A stretch of 64,000 nucleotides of DNA from GCA-2786165 sp964625775 (GTDB lineage Bacteria; Pseudomonadota; Gammaproteobacteria; Legionellales; Legionellaceae). Shown piece after piece: positions 56,132 to 64,000 of the stretch. The notes below the pieces were generated by a model. The model had not been told where the DNA came from. It searched no databases and saw nothing but the letters and a program-made list of their open reading frames with translations. The DNA lies in contig CAZVEH010000001.1 in the NCBI GenBank assembly GCA_964625775.1, positions 33,720 to 97,719 of the forward strand. The letters are read 5' to 3'. Positions within the stretch are counted from its first letter, which is position 1, and each line of letters begins with the position of its first letter. The translations under genes were made by a program, and so were the position numbers.

Positions 56132-57259
56132 TTAAGCATACCCAAGATACTGTCGATTGCTGCTTAATTCCATCACATCACCACTTCGATTCTTTAATCC
56201 AGACTTTAGATTGTCGCTGTTATTTTTTAATTCGTTATGTGTTGTTTTGGATAGGCTACTGGCAAAAAATGTAGGAGAACCGGTAGCATTGTTTTTTAAC
56301 CCAGCATTTTGAAGAGTGAGCTTATGTATGGTTCTGTTGAGTGTATGCATATGAGTTGCCATAGAAATTATCTGATCGAACAGCGATTGTTGACTGATGT
56401 TTTCCATAATTGGAAAGGTCGCTCCGCCAAATGCATTGCCACAGAGTTCGGACAAAAACATCCCTGCTTCGTGATGCATGTTTAACTTTACGGCGGCCTG
56501 AATTCGAGCGCCTCGCAAGTATAATTGTGTGTCTTCTGAAAAGGAGACTAAGTCTAATGACATGATAAAATCAAAAATAATCTGTTGAGCCGCCTCGATG
56601 TGATTTCTCTCTTTGACCAATGCATAAGACTTTATGTAAGAACATAGGTCTTCTTCGGTGACGTCTTCCTTTTTTAAGAAAGAGGCTTCATTGGTTTTGG
56701 CCAGGTCAAAAAAGGACAAGGGCTCTTTTTTAAAGATCCATCTATTTCCAGAGTCAAGTGCCGCGGTTAGATCCGAGGTATTTCTGTAGCAATTGAGTTC
56801 AATAAGTTTGTTATAAATGATTGATTTCATCTCAGGATATCGATTTTGCATGCCGACGTGGACCCCAGAGCATTGCAGTGATAACATAGCGTGAACCAAA
56901 GTTGAATTCTCTCGATCAAACGCTCGATCGACTTCTGTTTGAAATTCAAGCACTTCAAGTATCCGGCTAGAAAAATATCGGTCTATTGCACATAAATGAC
57001 ATTGTATGGAATGTAGAAATTCTTCTTTTCTGGCATGAGGGATTTTAAAGGTGACTGAATAAACGTTTTTTACTGAATCGTTTTCAATCATATGGTCGGG
57101 TAACGGAGGTGTTCGAGCAGAGAACCTAGAAAGGACACCTTCCAATAGTGCCTGAGAGTTTAGCTCTATAAAAAACTTCGTACTACCATCCTCTTGCTCT
57201 GTGACGCTGATTTTTTTGACGGCACCTGACTCATATGTTTCAGTGGATGTAGGTCTCAT
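56132..57259 (-). CDS. unknown protein, effector-like
   Basis: The 375-residue protein has no signal peptide, no membrane helix and no recognised domain. It contains beta-rich start sequence (KISVTEQEDGSTKFFIELNSQALLEGVLSRF), then helices (ALLSLQCSGVHVGM-like region and DLAKTNEASFLKKEDVTEEDLCSYIKSYALVKERNHIEAAQQIIFDFIMSL). The tail is polar and rich in Asn, Ser and Lys. It sits between ftsB and the mevalonate genes, which suggests insertion. A Dot/Icm effector role is a guess. Confidence 0.5.
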   Translation of the reverse strand: MRPTSTETYESGAVKKISVTEQEDGSTKFFIELNSQALLEGVLSRFSARTPPLPDHMIENDSVKNVYSVTFKIPHARKEEFLHSIQCHLCAIDRYFSSRILEVLEFQTEVDRAFDRENSTLVHAMLSLQCSGVHVGMQNRYPEMKSIIYNKLIELNCYRNTSDLTAALDSGNRWIFKKEPLSFFDLAKTNEASFLKKEDVTEEDLCSYIKSYALVKERNHIEAAQQIIFDFIMSLDLVSFSEDTQLYLRGARIQAAVKLNMHHEAGMFLSELCGNAFGGATFPIMENISQQSLFDQIISMATHMHTLNRTIHKLTLQNAGLKNNATGSPTFFASSLSKTTHNELKNNSDNLKSGLKNRSGDVMELSSNRQYLGYA

Positions 57260-57378
57260 GATGTCCTAAAAATATTCTATTGGGCCAACAATTATGCTTA
57301 TATTTTGGTTTATTGTCAATATACATGCTTATCTAGGGTTTTAATAGATATCCTGTGCGCTTATTGTAGGAGCAGGTC

Positions 57379-58263
57379 TTAGTGATTCGAATCAAAACTT
57401 TCCCAAAGACTGATGACATATCCCCCGCCACCTGAGCCAGTTGGTTTTACGGCCAACGCTCCTTGTTGATACAGCGTTTGCATATGTTGTTCTAAAGCGG
57501 GTGTGATCAGTCCCCAGTGCCTAAAGCATTCTTGCGCTTGATGAATGGCTGTTGCTAGGTCGGTTTGATGTTTTTTTTGCGGGTTAGGAGCTTCTAAAGC
57601 TTGTTTGGCTTGGTTTACGCTGTGTTGCATTTCTTCATCCAGGCGTGAGGCCTCGGCGTGATCATGCAACCACAGTTGTTGTACTTTGTGGATACAATCA
57701 GACGTAGGGCCTTGTTGATCACAAGAGGACAAACGCCACTGTGGAGACCAAGTCAGGCTCAATGGCTCAGTATGACCTTGCTGAAAATAAATCCCATTCG
57801 AGCTGCTGACACCTGCAATATCTAAACCACTACTTTGTCCATGAAACATATGTTCCAATTCTCGAGCAATACTGTATTGTTCGTGATCGGAGATCCACTG
57901 TTGGGCTACAAACCAGCGCGCTAGTGCCACACACAAAGCCGCTGAAGCGCCCATGCCTACGCCTACTGGAATCGTGCTTGAAATGCTCAAGTGTCCTTGT
58001 AATTCCGGATAGGGCTGATTGATGAGTTGCATGCCGTATTCGAGAAGATGTTTTAATAATGCACGCATTTCTCCTGCGTCGCGATCAGCAATTTTTGCGT
58101 CTAACGTTAAGCCTAAATCCGGCTGGAGGCCAATGTGGCGATAATCCAGAATCAAGTGCTTTTCTAATAAAGGAAATACCAACGCGCCATGGCCACGAAT
58201 GACCGCATGTTCTCCAGCTAAAATCCACTTGCCATGGGTTGTTGTTTGAAAATCACATAACAT
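57379..58263 (-). CDS. mvk: mevalonate kinase (GHMP family)
   Basis: The 294-residue GHMP kinase likely phosphorylates mevalonate for isoprenoid synthesis. Evidence is GKWILAGEHAVIRGHGALVFP at the start, the ATP motif IPVGVGMGASAALCVALARW, and the C-terminal GHMP segment KPTGSGGGGYVISL. It overlaps mvaD by 11 bases, which supports the pathway call. The start ATG 58263 is preferred to the TTG one codon before. Phosphomevalonate kinase is a possible alternative identity, but the GEHAVIRGHGA segment favours mevalonate kinase. Confidence 0.85.
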   Translation of the reverse strand: MLCDFQTTTHGKWILAGEHAVIRGHGALVFPLLEKHLILDYRHIGLQPDLGLTLDAKIADRDAGEMRALLKHLLEYGMQLINQPYPELQGHLSISSTIPVGVGMGASAALCVALARWFVAQQWISDHEQYSIARELEHMFHGQSSGLDIAGVSSSNGIYFQQGHTEPLSLTWSPQWRLSSCDQQGPTSDCIHKVQQLWLHDHAEASRLDEEMQHSVNQAKQALEAPNPQKKHQTDLATAIHQAQECFRHWGLITPALEQHMQTLYQQGALAVKPTGSGGGGYVISLWESFDSNH

Positions 58264-59203
58264 CAAAATTACCGATCAATACGTCTTGTTTGAATGTCCG
58301 AGCAAGTTCCGCTTGATCGGGTCGATACAGCAAATGAATATTTGGTCCGGCATCCATGGTCACAATAGGGCCATCCCCATGTTGTTGCCAAGACGCTTGA
58401 AGTTGCTCCAAAAGCATTAACGTTTGCTCGGTCATATAGGTGAACGGTTGTTCACAACTGGTAAACAACGCGTGCATGTCTTGAAATTCACGCCAACACA
58501 CCTCGTAAGCATTGTTCCAATTTTTAGCACGAAACGCATCGAGTAAATCCTCGAGATTTTGTTTGGCCCGTTCTGGACGTTCGGCATATTTCGGGCTGGT
58601 TTTGATCAATTCATGGGCTTTTGAAGAAGAAATACTTTTGACCTCATGGCTGACTATAATGACTTCGTGTAACAGGCTCATGTAAGGCAATTCAATGGCT
58701 GTGACGTCTTCACTGTCCCACAGCGCCCAGGGTGAAAAGAAGGAACGACAGGAAGAGCCTGAGCCGTGACGACTTAATTGAGCCATTGCCTCAACGCTGG
58801 GTAAAGGTTGATCGGTTAATTCACTCAGTGCTAACACAGCGCACTTGGTCAAAGCAGCAAAGCTGGAAGCCGAACTGGCTAATCCTGTGCTCAAGGGGAA
58901 GGTATTATTGGAGCGAACAATAAATCCTTTGTCATACGAAAACCGTTTTTTTAAAAATGCCAAATGATTCAAAAACCGCTGTTGTGCGTCTTTTGATAAT
59001 ACAAAATGATCGATGCCTGGAATTTCCAAAGGTTCCCAATAGTCCTGCTTACCAGGGTTGGCCTCTAAGCTGACATTAGATTTTAAATTGTTTAAAGTAT
59101 AGGATAAGGAAGGATTGGCGGGTAAATTTGTGTCTTTGTTTTTTTTCCCCATGTATTTGATCAATGCGATATTGGCAGGGGCTTGTGCTAACCATTGTTG
59201 CAT
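58253..59203 (-). CDS. mvaD: diphosphomevalonate decarboxylase
   Basis: MvaD turns diphosphomevalonate into isopentenyl diphosphate. The 316 residues contain APANIALIKYMGKKN, LPANPSLSYTLNNL, the ATP-binding STGLASSASSFAALTKCAVL and the decarboxylase motif SRHGSGSSCRSFF, then TMDAGPNIHLLY with the catalytic Asp. The gene is 5' to and coupled with mvk. The mevalonate route instead of DXP fits Coxiella and Legionella. Confidence 0.93.
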   Translation of the reverse strand: MQQWLAQAPANIALIKYMGKKNKDTNLPANPSLSYTLNNLKSNVSLEANPGKQDYWEPLEIPGIDHFVLSKDAQQRFLNHLAFLKKRFSYDKGFIVRSNNTFPLSTGLASSASSFAALTKCAVLALSELTDQPLPSVEAMAQLSRHGSGSSCRSFFSPWALWDSEDVTAIELPYMSLLHEVIIVSHEVKSISSSKAHELIKTSPKYAERPERAKQNLEDLLDAFRAKNWNNAYEVCWREFQDMHALFTSCEQPFTYMTEQTLMLLEQLQASWQQHGDGPIVTMDAGPNIHLLYRPDQAELARTFKQDVLIGNFDVM

Positions 59204-59234
59204 ATCATTCTCCTAGGATTCTTTGGGGCAGAAT

Positions 59235-59876
59235 CTAACGTCCTTTGGCATCATCCCAGAGGATTTTGTGCAATTGAAGTTGAAATCTCACGCTGAGCTG
59301 GTCTTCAAGTATCCAAGACGCTAATTCAGTAGGATTGAGCTGCCCCCAACTTGGTGAAAAAAGAACTTGGGCTTTATCCGACAAGTGATACTGAGTGATC
59401 ATATCACAAGCCCAGAGATAATCTTCACGATCACACAGGACAAATTTAATTTGATCGTGTGCCTTGAGCAAAGGAATATTTGACCAGAGATTGCGTTCCA
59501 TTTCGCCAGACCCTGGGGTTTTTAAGTCCATGACGACTGTGACGCGCGGGTCTACAGTTGAAATATCGCGCGCACCGCTGGTTTCAAGAGAGACCCGGTA
59601 ATTGGCATCGCAAAGTTTCTTGAGCAAAGGGATGCAATTGGGTTGGGCCAAAGGTTCGCCGCCAGTGACGCAAACATAGTGGGTTTTGTAAGAAGCTATT
59701 TTAGCTATGATCTTGTCTATTGCTGTGACTTCGCCACCTTGAAAGGCATACGCCGTATCGCAATATTTGCAGCGCAAAGGACATCCGGTCAAACGCACGA
59801 ATACCGTAGGGAGTCCGGTGGTATTGGATTCTCCTTGAAGAGAATAGAATATTTCGGTGATACGTACTGTGGTCAT
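59235..59876 (-). CDS. queE: 7-carboxy-7-deazaguanine synthase
   Basis: QueE is a radical SAM enzyme of queuosine biosynthesis. The 213 residues show IFYSLQGES, the radical SAM cysteine motif CPLRCKYCDTAYA (CX3CX2C, residues 32-39), and CVTGGEPLAQP. The length is normal. It is directly preceded by cpoB with a one-base overlap, a common Legionella-type arrangement. Confidence 0.95.
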   Translation of the reverse strand: MTTVRITEIFYSLQGESNTTGLPTVFVRLTGCPLRCKYCDTAYAFQGGEVTAIDKIIAKIASYKTHYVCVTGGEPLAQPNCIPLLKKLCDANYRVSLETSGARDISTVDPRVTVVMDLKTPGSGEMERNLWSNIPLLKAHDQIKFVLCDREDYLWACDMITQYHLSDKAQVLFSPSWGQLNPTELASWILEDQLSVRFQLQLHKILWDDAKGR

Positions 59877-60799
59877 TAGCCGCCTAACTTTTCTAATTTG
59901 ATATGAGCAAGGCGAGCAGCAGAGGTATCTGGATAAAGGCTCGCAACCGCAAGTAGTTGCTCCTTGGCTTCGCCGATACGGCCTGAACCTGCGAGCGCAT
60001 AACCCAGTTTTAAGCGACTAGGTGCATATTTGCTGGATGATTTGAAGTCTTGAATCACTGTATCAAATTGCGTAATAGCCTTGGTGTAGTCCTTGTTTGC
60101 CAGATAAAGCTCACCTAGCCAATAATGGGCGTTGGCGCTGTATCCACCACGAGGATATTTTGTGAGAAATTGTTGCATGGCGATAGTGGCTTGCGGAAAA
60201 CTCTTTTTCTTAACCAAATCATAAGCGGCCAAATAAGAAATTTGTTCATCGGCAGGATTGAGGCGTGCCATTGGCGAGATGGCTGTTTGGCCTACGATGG
60301 GCTCAGACGGTGTTTTTGTTGCAGCTTGCGTAAGTGGCATGCTGTTGTTGTGAGTCGCTGTAGGTGCCATATCGATATCGTTTGGCGCAGCTGGAATCGC
60401 GTTAGACTTGAGAGCTGAAGGGCCACTCGCAGGGTTAAGTCGTGCATCAAGATCTTGATAAAAACTAAGTTGTTGTTGTTTTAACTCATTCAATTCATGC
60501 GCTTGCACTTCCAGTTGACCACGTAAGTCTTGGATTTCTTTTTGTAAATTGATAATTTTATTGATCAAATCGGTGTGACCCGTTGTTGCGCTATTGGCAG
60601 CGTCTTGCGCCAATGCAGGTTCAGGCCCATCTTCATGAATGGTATAGGATTCATGAGCCACAGGTGACTCTTCAGCCACCTGTGTTTGTTCTTCCAGCAG
60701 GGCGAAGTTTTCACTATCGTCCACAACTGGCGCGTCGGCCATCACTTGCAGGGATATAAATACCAATGCAAAGCAGATGGTGCGAACAAAAGATTTCAT
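59876..60799 (-). CDS. cpoB: cell division coordinator CpoB (YbgF)
   Basis: CpoB is a periplasmic TPR protein that links peptidoglycan synthesis with Tol-Pal constriction. The 307 residues have a signal peptide (MKSFVRTICFALVFISLQVMADA), a coiled-coil trimerisation region (about 75-115, HTDLINKIINLQKEIQDLRGQLEVQAHELNELKQQQ), a Pro/Ala linker and TPR repeats at the C-terminus (QISYLAAYDLVKKKSFPQATIAMQQFLTKYPRGGYSANAHYWLGELYL). It follows pal with an ATGA overlap. Confidence 0.94.
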   Translation of the reverse strand: MKSFVRTICFALVFISLQVMADAPVVDDSENFALLEEQTQVAEESPVAHESYTIHEDGPEPALAQDAANSATTGHTDLINKIINLQKEIQDLRGQLEVQAHELNELKQQQLSFYQDLDARLNPASGPSALKSNAIPAAPNDIDMAPTATHNNSMPLTQAATKTPSEPIVGQTAISPMARLNPADEQISYLAAYDLVKKKSFPQATIAMQQFLTKYPRGGYSANAHYWLGELYLANKDYTKAITQFDTVIQDFKSSSKYAPSRLKLGYALAGSGRIGEAKEQLLAVASLYPDTSAARLAHIKLEKLGG

Positions 60800-61311
60800 C
60801 GAGTAGCCTCGTAAGTTAGTTCAGCGCGACGATTTTGTGCACGTGCATTATCGTCATGTCCTAAGTATGCAGGGCGTTCTTTTCCATAACTAACGACACG
60901 CATTTGTTCACGACTGACGCCATCCATACGCATGATATCGGCAACAGTATTTGCACGACGTTCACCCAAAGCAACGTTGTATTCACGGCTGCCGCGTTCG
61001 TCGGTATGACCTGCGATCAGGATACGAGCACCTGGATGCGATTTTAAGTAGTCTGCTTGAGCATGAACAGAAGCAACATATTTTTCTGCTAGTGCCGAGT
61101 CGTCATAAGAAAACAGATAAATTTGGTTATGAGGTGCTTTGGTGGTATACATTTCACCAGCCTCTTGACCAGAAAATCCAAATGCATCCCCTAAACCATG
61201 TGCTGAAAGACCATCACCACTGCCCGCACCATTGTGATGCTTAGCGCAAGCACTAAACAACAAAATGCTTGCAAGAATAGCCCCTTTTTTCAACATATTT
61301 CCTAAATTCAT
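60796..61311 (-). CDS. pal: peptidoglycan-associated lipoprotein Pal
   Basis: Pal anchors the outer membrane to peptidoglycan in the Tol-Pal system. From ATG 61311 it has 171 residues: a lipoprotein signal with lipobox (SACA, Cys 22), a Gly/His-rich linker and an OmpA-like domain (GHTDERGSREYNVALGERRANTVADIM, RAQNRRAELTY). The TTG two codons before is not needed; GGAG is nine bases upstream of the ATG. The tolB gene that normally precedes pal is missing from this window. Confidence 0.95.
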   Translation of the reverse strand: MNLGNMLKKGAILASILLFSACAKHHNGAGSGDGLSAHGLGDAFGFSGQEAGEMYTTKAPHNQIYLFSYDDSALAEKYVASVHAQADYLKSHPGARILIAGHTDERGSREYNVALGERRANTVADIMRMDGVSREQMRVVSYGKERPAYLGHDDNARAQNRRAELTYEATR

Positions 61312-61561
61312 GCTCAAAGCTCCTAAAGTTTTATTATTGGCGGTTCATTGTACAATCGTTTTAAGCGGTTGACTAGAGGCCTAGCGCTAGGATCACGGCC
61401 TATGCCCCAAATATTTTTTGAGACTCGTGAGAAAGGTGTTGGAACGATAGGGTGTTCTTAGCGCTAAATGATAGAAACAGTTGCCTAAGCATGCATGGTC
61501 ATCTGCAAAAAAACATTAAAAATGATCTGTGTGAAAATATGCTATACTTCTTGTACATATT

Positions 61562-62653
61562 ATGAGTAGAGACGCCCTTATGCAAAAAGAAAATCATATT
61601 TTAGTATTGCCACAGTGTGAATCAGCGGGAAAAACCTATGTGATTGGTGATGTTCATGGCGAGTTAGGCGCTTTCCAGGCTGTTTTGGACAAATTGACCC
61701 CTAACGATAGGCTTGTGATCCTCGGTGATCTGATTGATAGAGGTGAATCTGATCCTAAGCATCCTACGAGTGCCAATATTCTCGATACATTCATAGCTCA
61801 TCAGAATGCGCCTCAAGACTCTAAGCCTAGATTATATGCACTTCAAGGTAATCACGAAAGAAACTTTTTGGCTGTATTAGATATTTTTGATCGTATCAAA
61901 AATGGTCAGACTGTATTGCCTGAATGGTTTCTGAACGTCGCCAAATTTGTTAAAAATGGTGGGGCGTGGATATTTAAGCATCAGAGTGAGGACGTTGCTC
62001 AGGATCTGCGTCTGGCCTGGTTTAGATCTTTTGCTACGGGAGATAGGTCTGCTGAGTGTGAGTATAATTTAAAGGGCCTACTCAAACAAATCGTCCTGTC
62101 CAAAGATCCCTTTGTACACCTAATCCCTGATATTCTTGCTTACCGGCAACTGATTGAATCGTTGCCATTTATGATCGAATTAGAGGGAGAGCAAAGCACG
62201 TTGTGTGTTCACTCTGATTTGAATATCGAGGATGCAGAGATTGATCGTAGAGTATTGCATAAAGAAGGGTTTACTGACCAAGAAATTATTTATATGACGG
62301 ATGTACGAGTTAAAGATTTTAACTCTAACGATGCTCGTAGTGCTTCCTCTAGATTGGTTTTGGTGGGGCATAATATCATCAATGATGAACATGATCCCGA
62401 TACCCAGAATGCTGCATTGCCTGTGAGGGCGGATACCAATCATATTAATTTAGATTGTGGTGCGTATTTTACCAAGAGCTTTTTAGTGTTGAATATGACG
62501 GATAATCTTGTGGATATCGTCAGTAAAGATATGCCAGAAGAACATCGGACGTTGTTGGAGTATGCAAAGACCACGATTCAAACGCATTTAAATGACATCG
62601 AACTTCAGCAGCAAGATGAGCCCATGTCTAAACGACCACGCTTTTCAAATTAA
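61562..62653 (+). CDS. PPP-type metallophosphatase, effector-like
   Basis: The 363-residue protein has the phosphoprotein phosphatase motifs: GDVHGE (29-34), GDLIDRG, GNHERN, a later His in CVHSDL and VGHNII. It therefore should bind two metals and dephosphorylate Ser/Thr or other substrates. There is no signal peptide. The C-terminus ends SKRPRFSN, a basic patch similar to a nuclear localisation signal, preceded by an acidic Gln/Glu stretch, which is typical of Dot/Icm substrates. A bacterial ApaH/PrpE-like role is an alternative. The gene has a possible TATACT -10 box at 61545. Confidence 0.7.
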   Translation: MSRDALMQKENHILVLPQCESAGKTYVIGDVHGELGAFQAVLDKLTPNDRLVILGDLIDRGESDPKHPTSANILDTFIAHQNAPQDSKPRLYALQGNHERNFLAVLDIFDRIKNGQTVLPEWFLNVAKFVKNGGAWIFKHQSEDVAQDLRLAWFRSFATGDRSAECEYNLKGLLKQIVLSKDPFVHLIPDILAYRQLIESLPFMIELEGEQSTLCVHSDLNIEDAEIDRRVLHKEGFTDQEIIYMTDVRVKDFNSNDARSASSRLVLVGHNIINDEHDPDTQNAALPVRADTNHINLDCGAYFTKSFLVLNMTDNLVDIVSKDMPEEHRTLLEYAKTTIQTHLNDIELQQQDEPMSKRPRFSN

Positions 62654-62759
62654 GATTTTAGTATAGGATATCGCACAAAAAAGGTGTTTTATTCTTACCG
62701 AGTTCTTTTATTACGAGAATATAGAAGCATGATGCCTGCCCACTCGTTTGATGATGAGC

Positions 62760-63011
62760 CTATTGTGGATGAGGGTATTTTTGATAGCCCTGTAAATAGC
62801 CTGTGTAAAAATAATAGCGAGGGTTCCAAAATGAAGGGCCAAATCCATTGTCATAATCACCATAGCCATCATAACCCTGAGTAAATCCAGTATATCCGGG
62901 ACTATAATCCGCATAATCAGGCGAGTCTTGAATTTGAACTGTATCACCTGCGCATCCACAGAGAATGGTACATAATGAAGCAATACACACAGCACAGCTT
63001 AGTTTTGTCAT
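62760..63011 (-). CDS. small Gly/Tyr-rich putative lipoprotein
   Basis: From ATG 63011 the 83-residue protein has an N-terminal hydrophobic signal (MTKLSCAVCIASLCTILCGCAGD) with a lipobox-like LCGC (atypical Cys at -2). The mature part is rich in Tyr, Gly, Asp and Pro (DYADYSPGYTGFTQGYDGYG). No family is known. A longer reading from 63203 has no plausible start. It lies downstream of the exported protein gene on the same strand. Confidence 0.6.
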   Translation of the reverse strand: MTKLSCAVCIASLCTILCGCAGDTVQIQDSPDYADYSPGYTGFTQGYDGYGDYDNGFGPSFWNPRYYFYTGYLQGYQKYPHPQ

Positions 63012-63144
63012 GATGATATCCTGCTCGAAGCTTATATCTTTGAGTTTAGACGAAAATGGCCAGATATCAAATTTATAGCACTTATAATGGTCATGTTGGT
63101 TTGCTGGTGGCAGTATGCAAAAAAGGCAAAGCTGAGCTTTTGAG

Positions 63145-63882
63145 TTACGCGTGTTTGAGCATTCTGATTTGGGTGGCCAGCTGGTCATAGCCAGCCTCAA
63201 CATTTACGTAATTTCGTCTGCGCAAAAGAATAGACAAAGATCCGTCGTCTGAAGCTGTTTTGGTTTGCCAGACACTATTGAACTGCAATGATTTCAGACG
63301 TTTAAACTCTTTTTTTTGTGTGACAATGAAAAAATTACGATAATACTGGTGTTTGTTCACATGTAGTTTCCGTGCATCTTTTGCCAAATTTTGGCCTGGT
63401 AAATAATCATGTAGTGAAAAAGTTTCATTATTATGCACGGCAATAATTTTGCCTTTGGGGAGCAAACAAATAATTTGCTTTGCTAAGCGTTTGACAGCTG
63501 TGTGTGCCGCTTTGGAGTAAGGACCGTACATATTCAATGTTTTATAAATCCCTTGATCGGTAAAGATACGGTTGGGATCAAACTCGTAGGTTCGGTGATG
63601 CATGGAAAATTTGATATTTCTTTGTCCCGGATGTTTTAAAGTAAGCAGTGAGCCTCCTTTTTGTTTGATAAGGGTGCGCGCTGCTTCTAGAGCTGTGGTT
63701 TCATTTTGATGTACATGAATAAAAGCCTTACCTTTGCCATGTTTTTCTTGTATTACCATGACTTTGGTATTACCCACGTTTACGGGATACTGCGTTGCGA
63801 AACCTGTTGGGTTAGCTCCAAAAATAAACATTAACATGACTAATATGCGCATAAAGTAATTTATTAAATCATTTTGAGGCAT
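63145..63882 (-). CDS. exported protein of unknown function (FDPNRIFT motif)
   Basis: The 245-residue protein has a signal peptide (hydrophobic at about 11-27, ending GFATQ). It shows conserved-looking motifs, HVHQNETTALEAA, LKHPGQRNIKF, YEFDPNRIFTDQGI and IIAVHNNETFSLHDY, which suggest a metal-binding enzyme by their His/Asn/Glu content. I recall similar proteins in other bacteria but cannot name the activity. A start at ATG 63852 is an alternative. Confidence 0.65.
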   Translation of the reverse strand: MPQNDLINYFMRILVMLMFIFGANPTGFATQYPVNVGNTKVMVIQEKHGKGKAFIHVHQNETTALEAARTLIKQKGGSLLTLKHPGQRNIKFSMHHRTYEFDPNRIFTDQGIYKTLNMYGPYSKAAHTAVKRLAKQIICLLPKGKIIAVHNNETFSLHDYLPGQNLAKDARKLHVNKHQYYRNFFIVTQKKEFKRLKSLQFNSVWQTKTASDDGSLSILLRRRNYVNVEAGYDQLATQIRMLKHA

Positions 63883-63961
63883 CTTATTCTATCTGGACGT
63901 AAAAAACAAATGCGCGATATTTTGCGTATGATCTTTTGTTGATGTATCGTAACTCCCCACG

Positions 63962-64000
63962 TCATCCCGAGCGCAGCGAGGGATCTCCTGTCGTGTGGCA
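63962..64000. repeat. GTCATCCCGAGCGCAGCGAGGGATCT element at the right edge
   Basis: This is a relative of the repeat at 35585 and 9919 and is cut by the window end. No gene is seen in 63883-64000. Confidence 0.5.

Noticed and set aside
62684..62884. 66-codon plus-strand frame downstream of the phosphatase
   Set aside because: It overlaps the small lipoprotein gene on the other strand, has a His/Asn-rich improbable composition and no clear ribosome site.

Overview
The window looks like a chromosomal segment of a gammaproteobacterium of the order Legionellales (Legionella/Coxiella relatives). The main evidence is a Dot/Icm type IVB secretion locus (icmX, icmW, icmV, dotA, dotB, dotC, dotD), several genes that resemble Dot/Icm effectors, and mevalonate-pathway genes of the Coxiella/Legionella kind. 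The GC content looks moderately low. I cannot name the genus from sequence alone; a Coxiellaceae- or Berkiella-like lineage is a guess.

Layout. 1-13 kb is housekeeping: a partial gene at the left edge, an XRE-type regulator, tRNA-Val(GAC), the translation operon thrS-infC-rpmI-rplT-pheS-pheT-ihfA, rplM-rpsI, and the cytochrome bc1 operon petABC with a yqhA-type membrane protein. 13-20 kb carries sspA-sspB, tsaE-amiC-mutL-miaA, a small zinc protein and an LPS heptosyltransferase. 20-31 kb is the Dot/Icm locus. icmWX diverge from a duplicated icmV-dotA block, and dotDCB converge on it. The two dotA copies are identical over about 2.6 kb but have different C-termini, and the first icmV has lost its middle in frame. 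31-34.5 kb holds rsmD and ftsY-ftsE-ftsX.

34.5-38.7 kb is accessory: a zinc-knuckle protein, a YopJ-family acetyltransferase and two unknown proteins, one with a membrane hairpin. rpoH, an amidohydrolase, a small protein and a hot-dog thioesterase follow.

42-50 kb is the most unusual part. It looks like a RiPP cluster of the graspetide (ATP-grasp, omega-ester) type: a 53-residue precursor with a double-glycine leader, an MvdD-like ATP-grasp ligase, a HEAT-repeat lipoprotein, an HlyD-like adaptor and a C39-peptidase ABC exporter. Converging on it is a divergent RtcB (RNA ligase) homologue coupled to a coiled-coil protein. The inferred scheme is that the ligase cross-links the core, the C39 domain cuts after Gly-Gly, and the ABC/HlyD pair exports the product.

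50-64 kb mixes accessory genes (GIY-YIG protein, DUF2490-like protein, large TPR protein, PPP-type phosphatase, small exported proteins) with core genes (eno-ftsB, mevalonate kinase and diphosphomevalonate decarboxylase, queE, cpoB, pal). Short palindromic repeats of several families lie in the intergenic spaces; I saw no transposase or CRISPR array.
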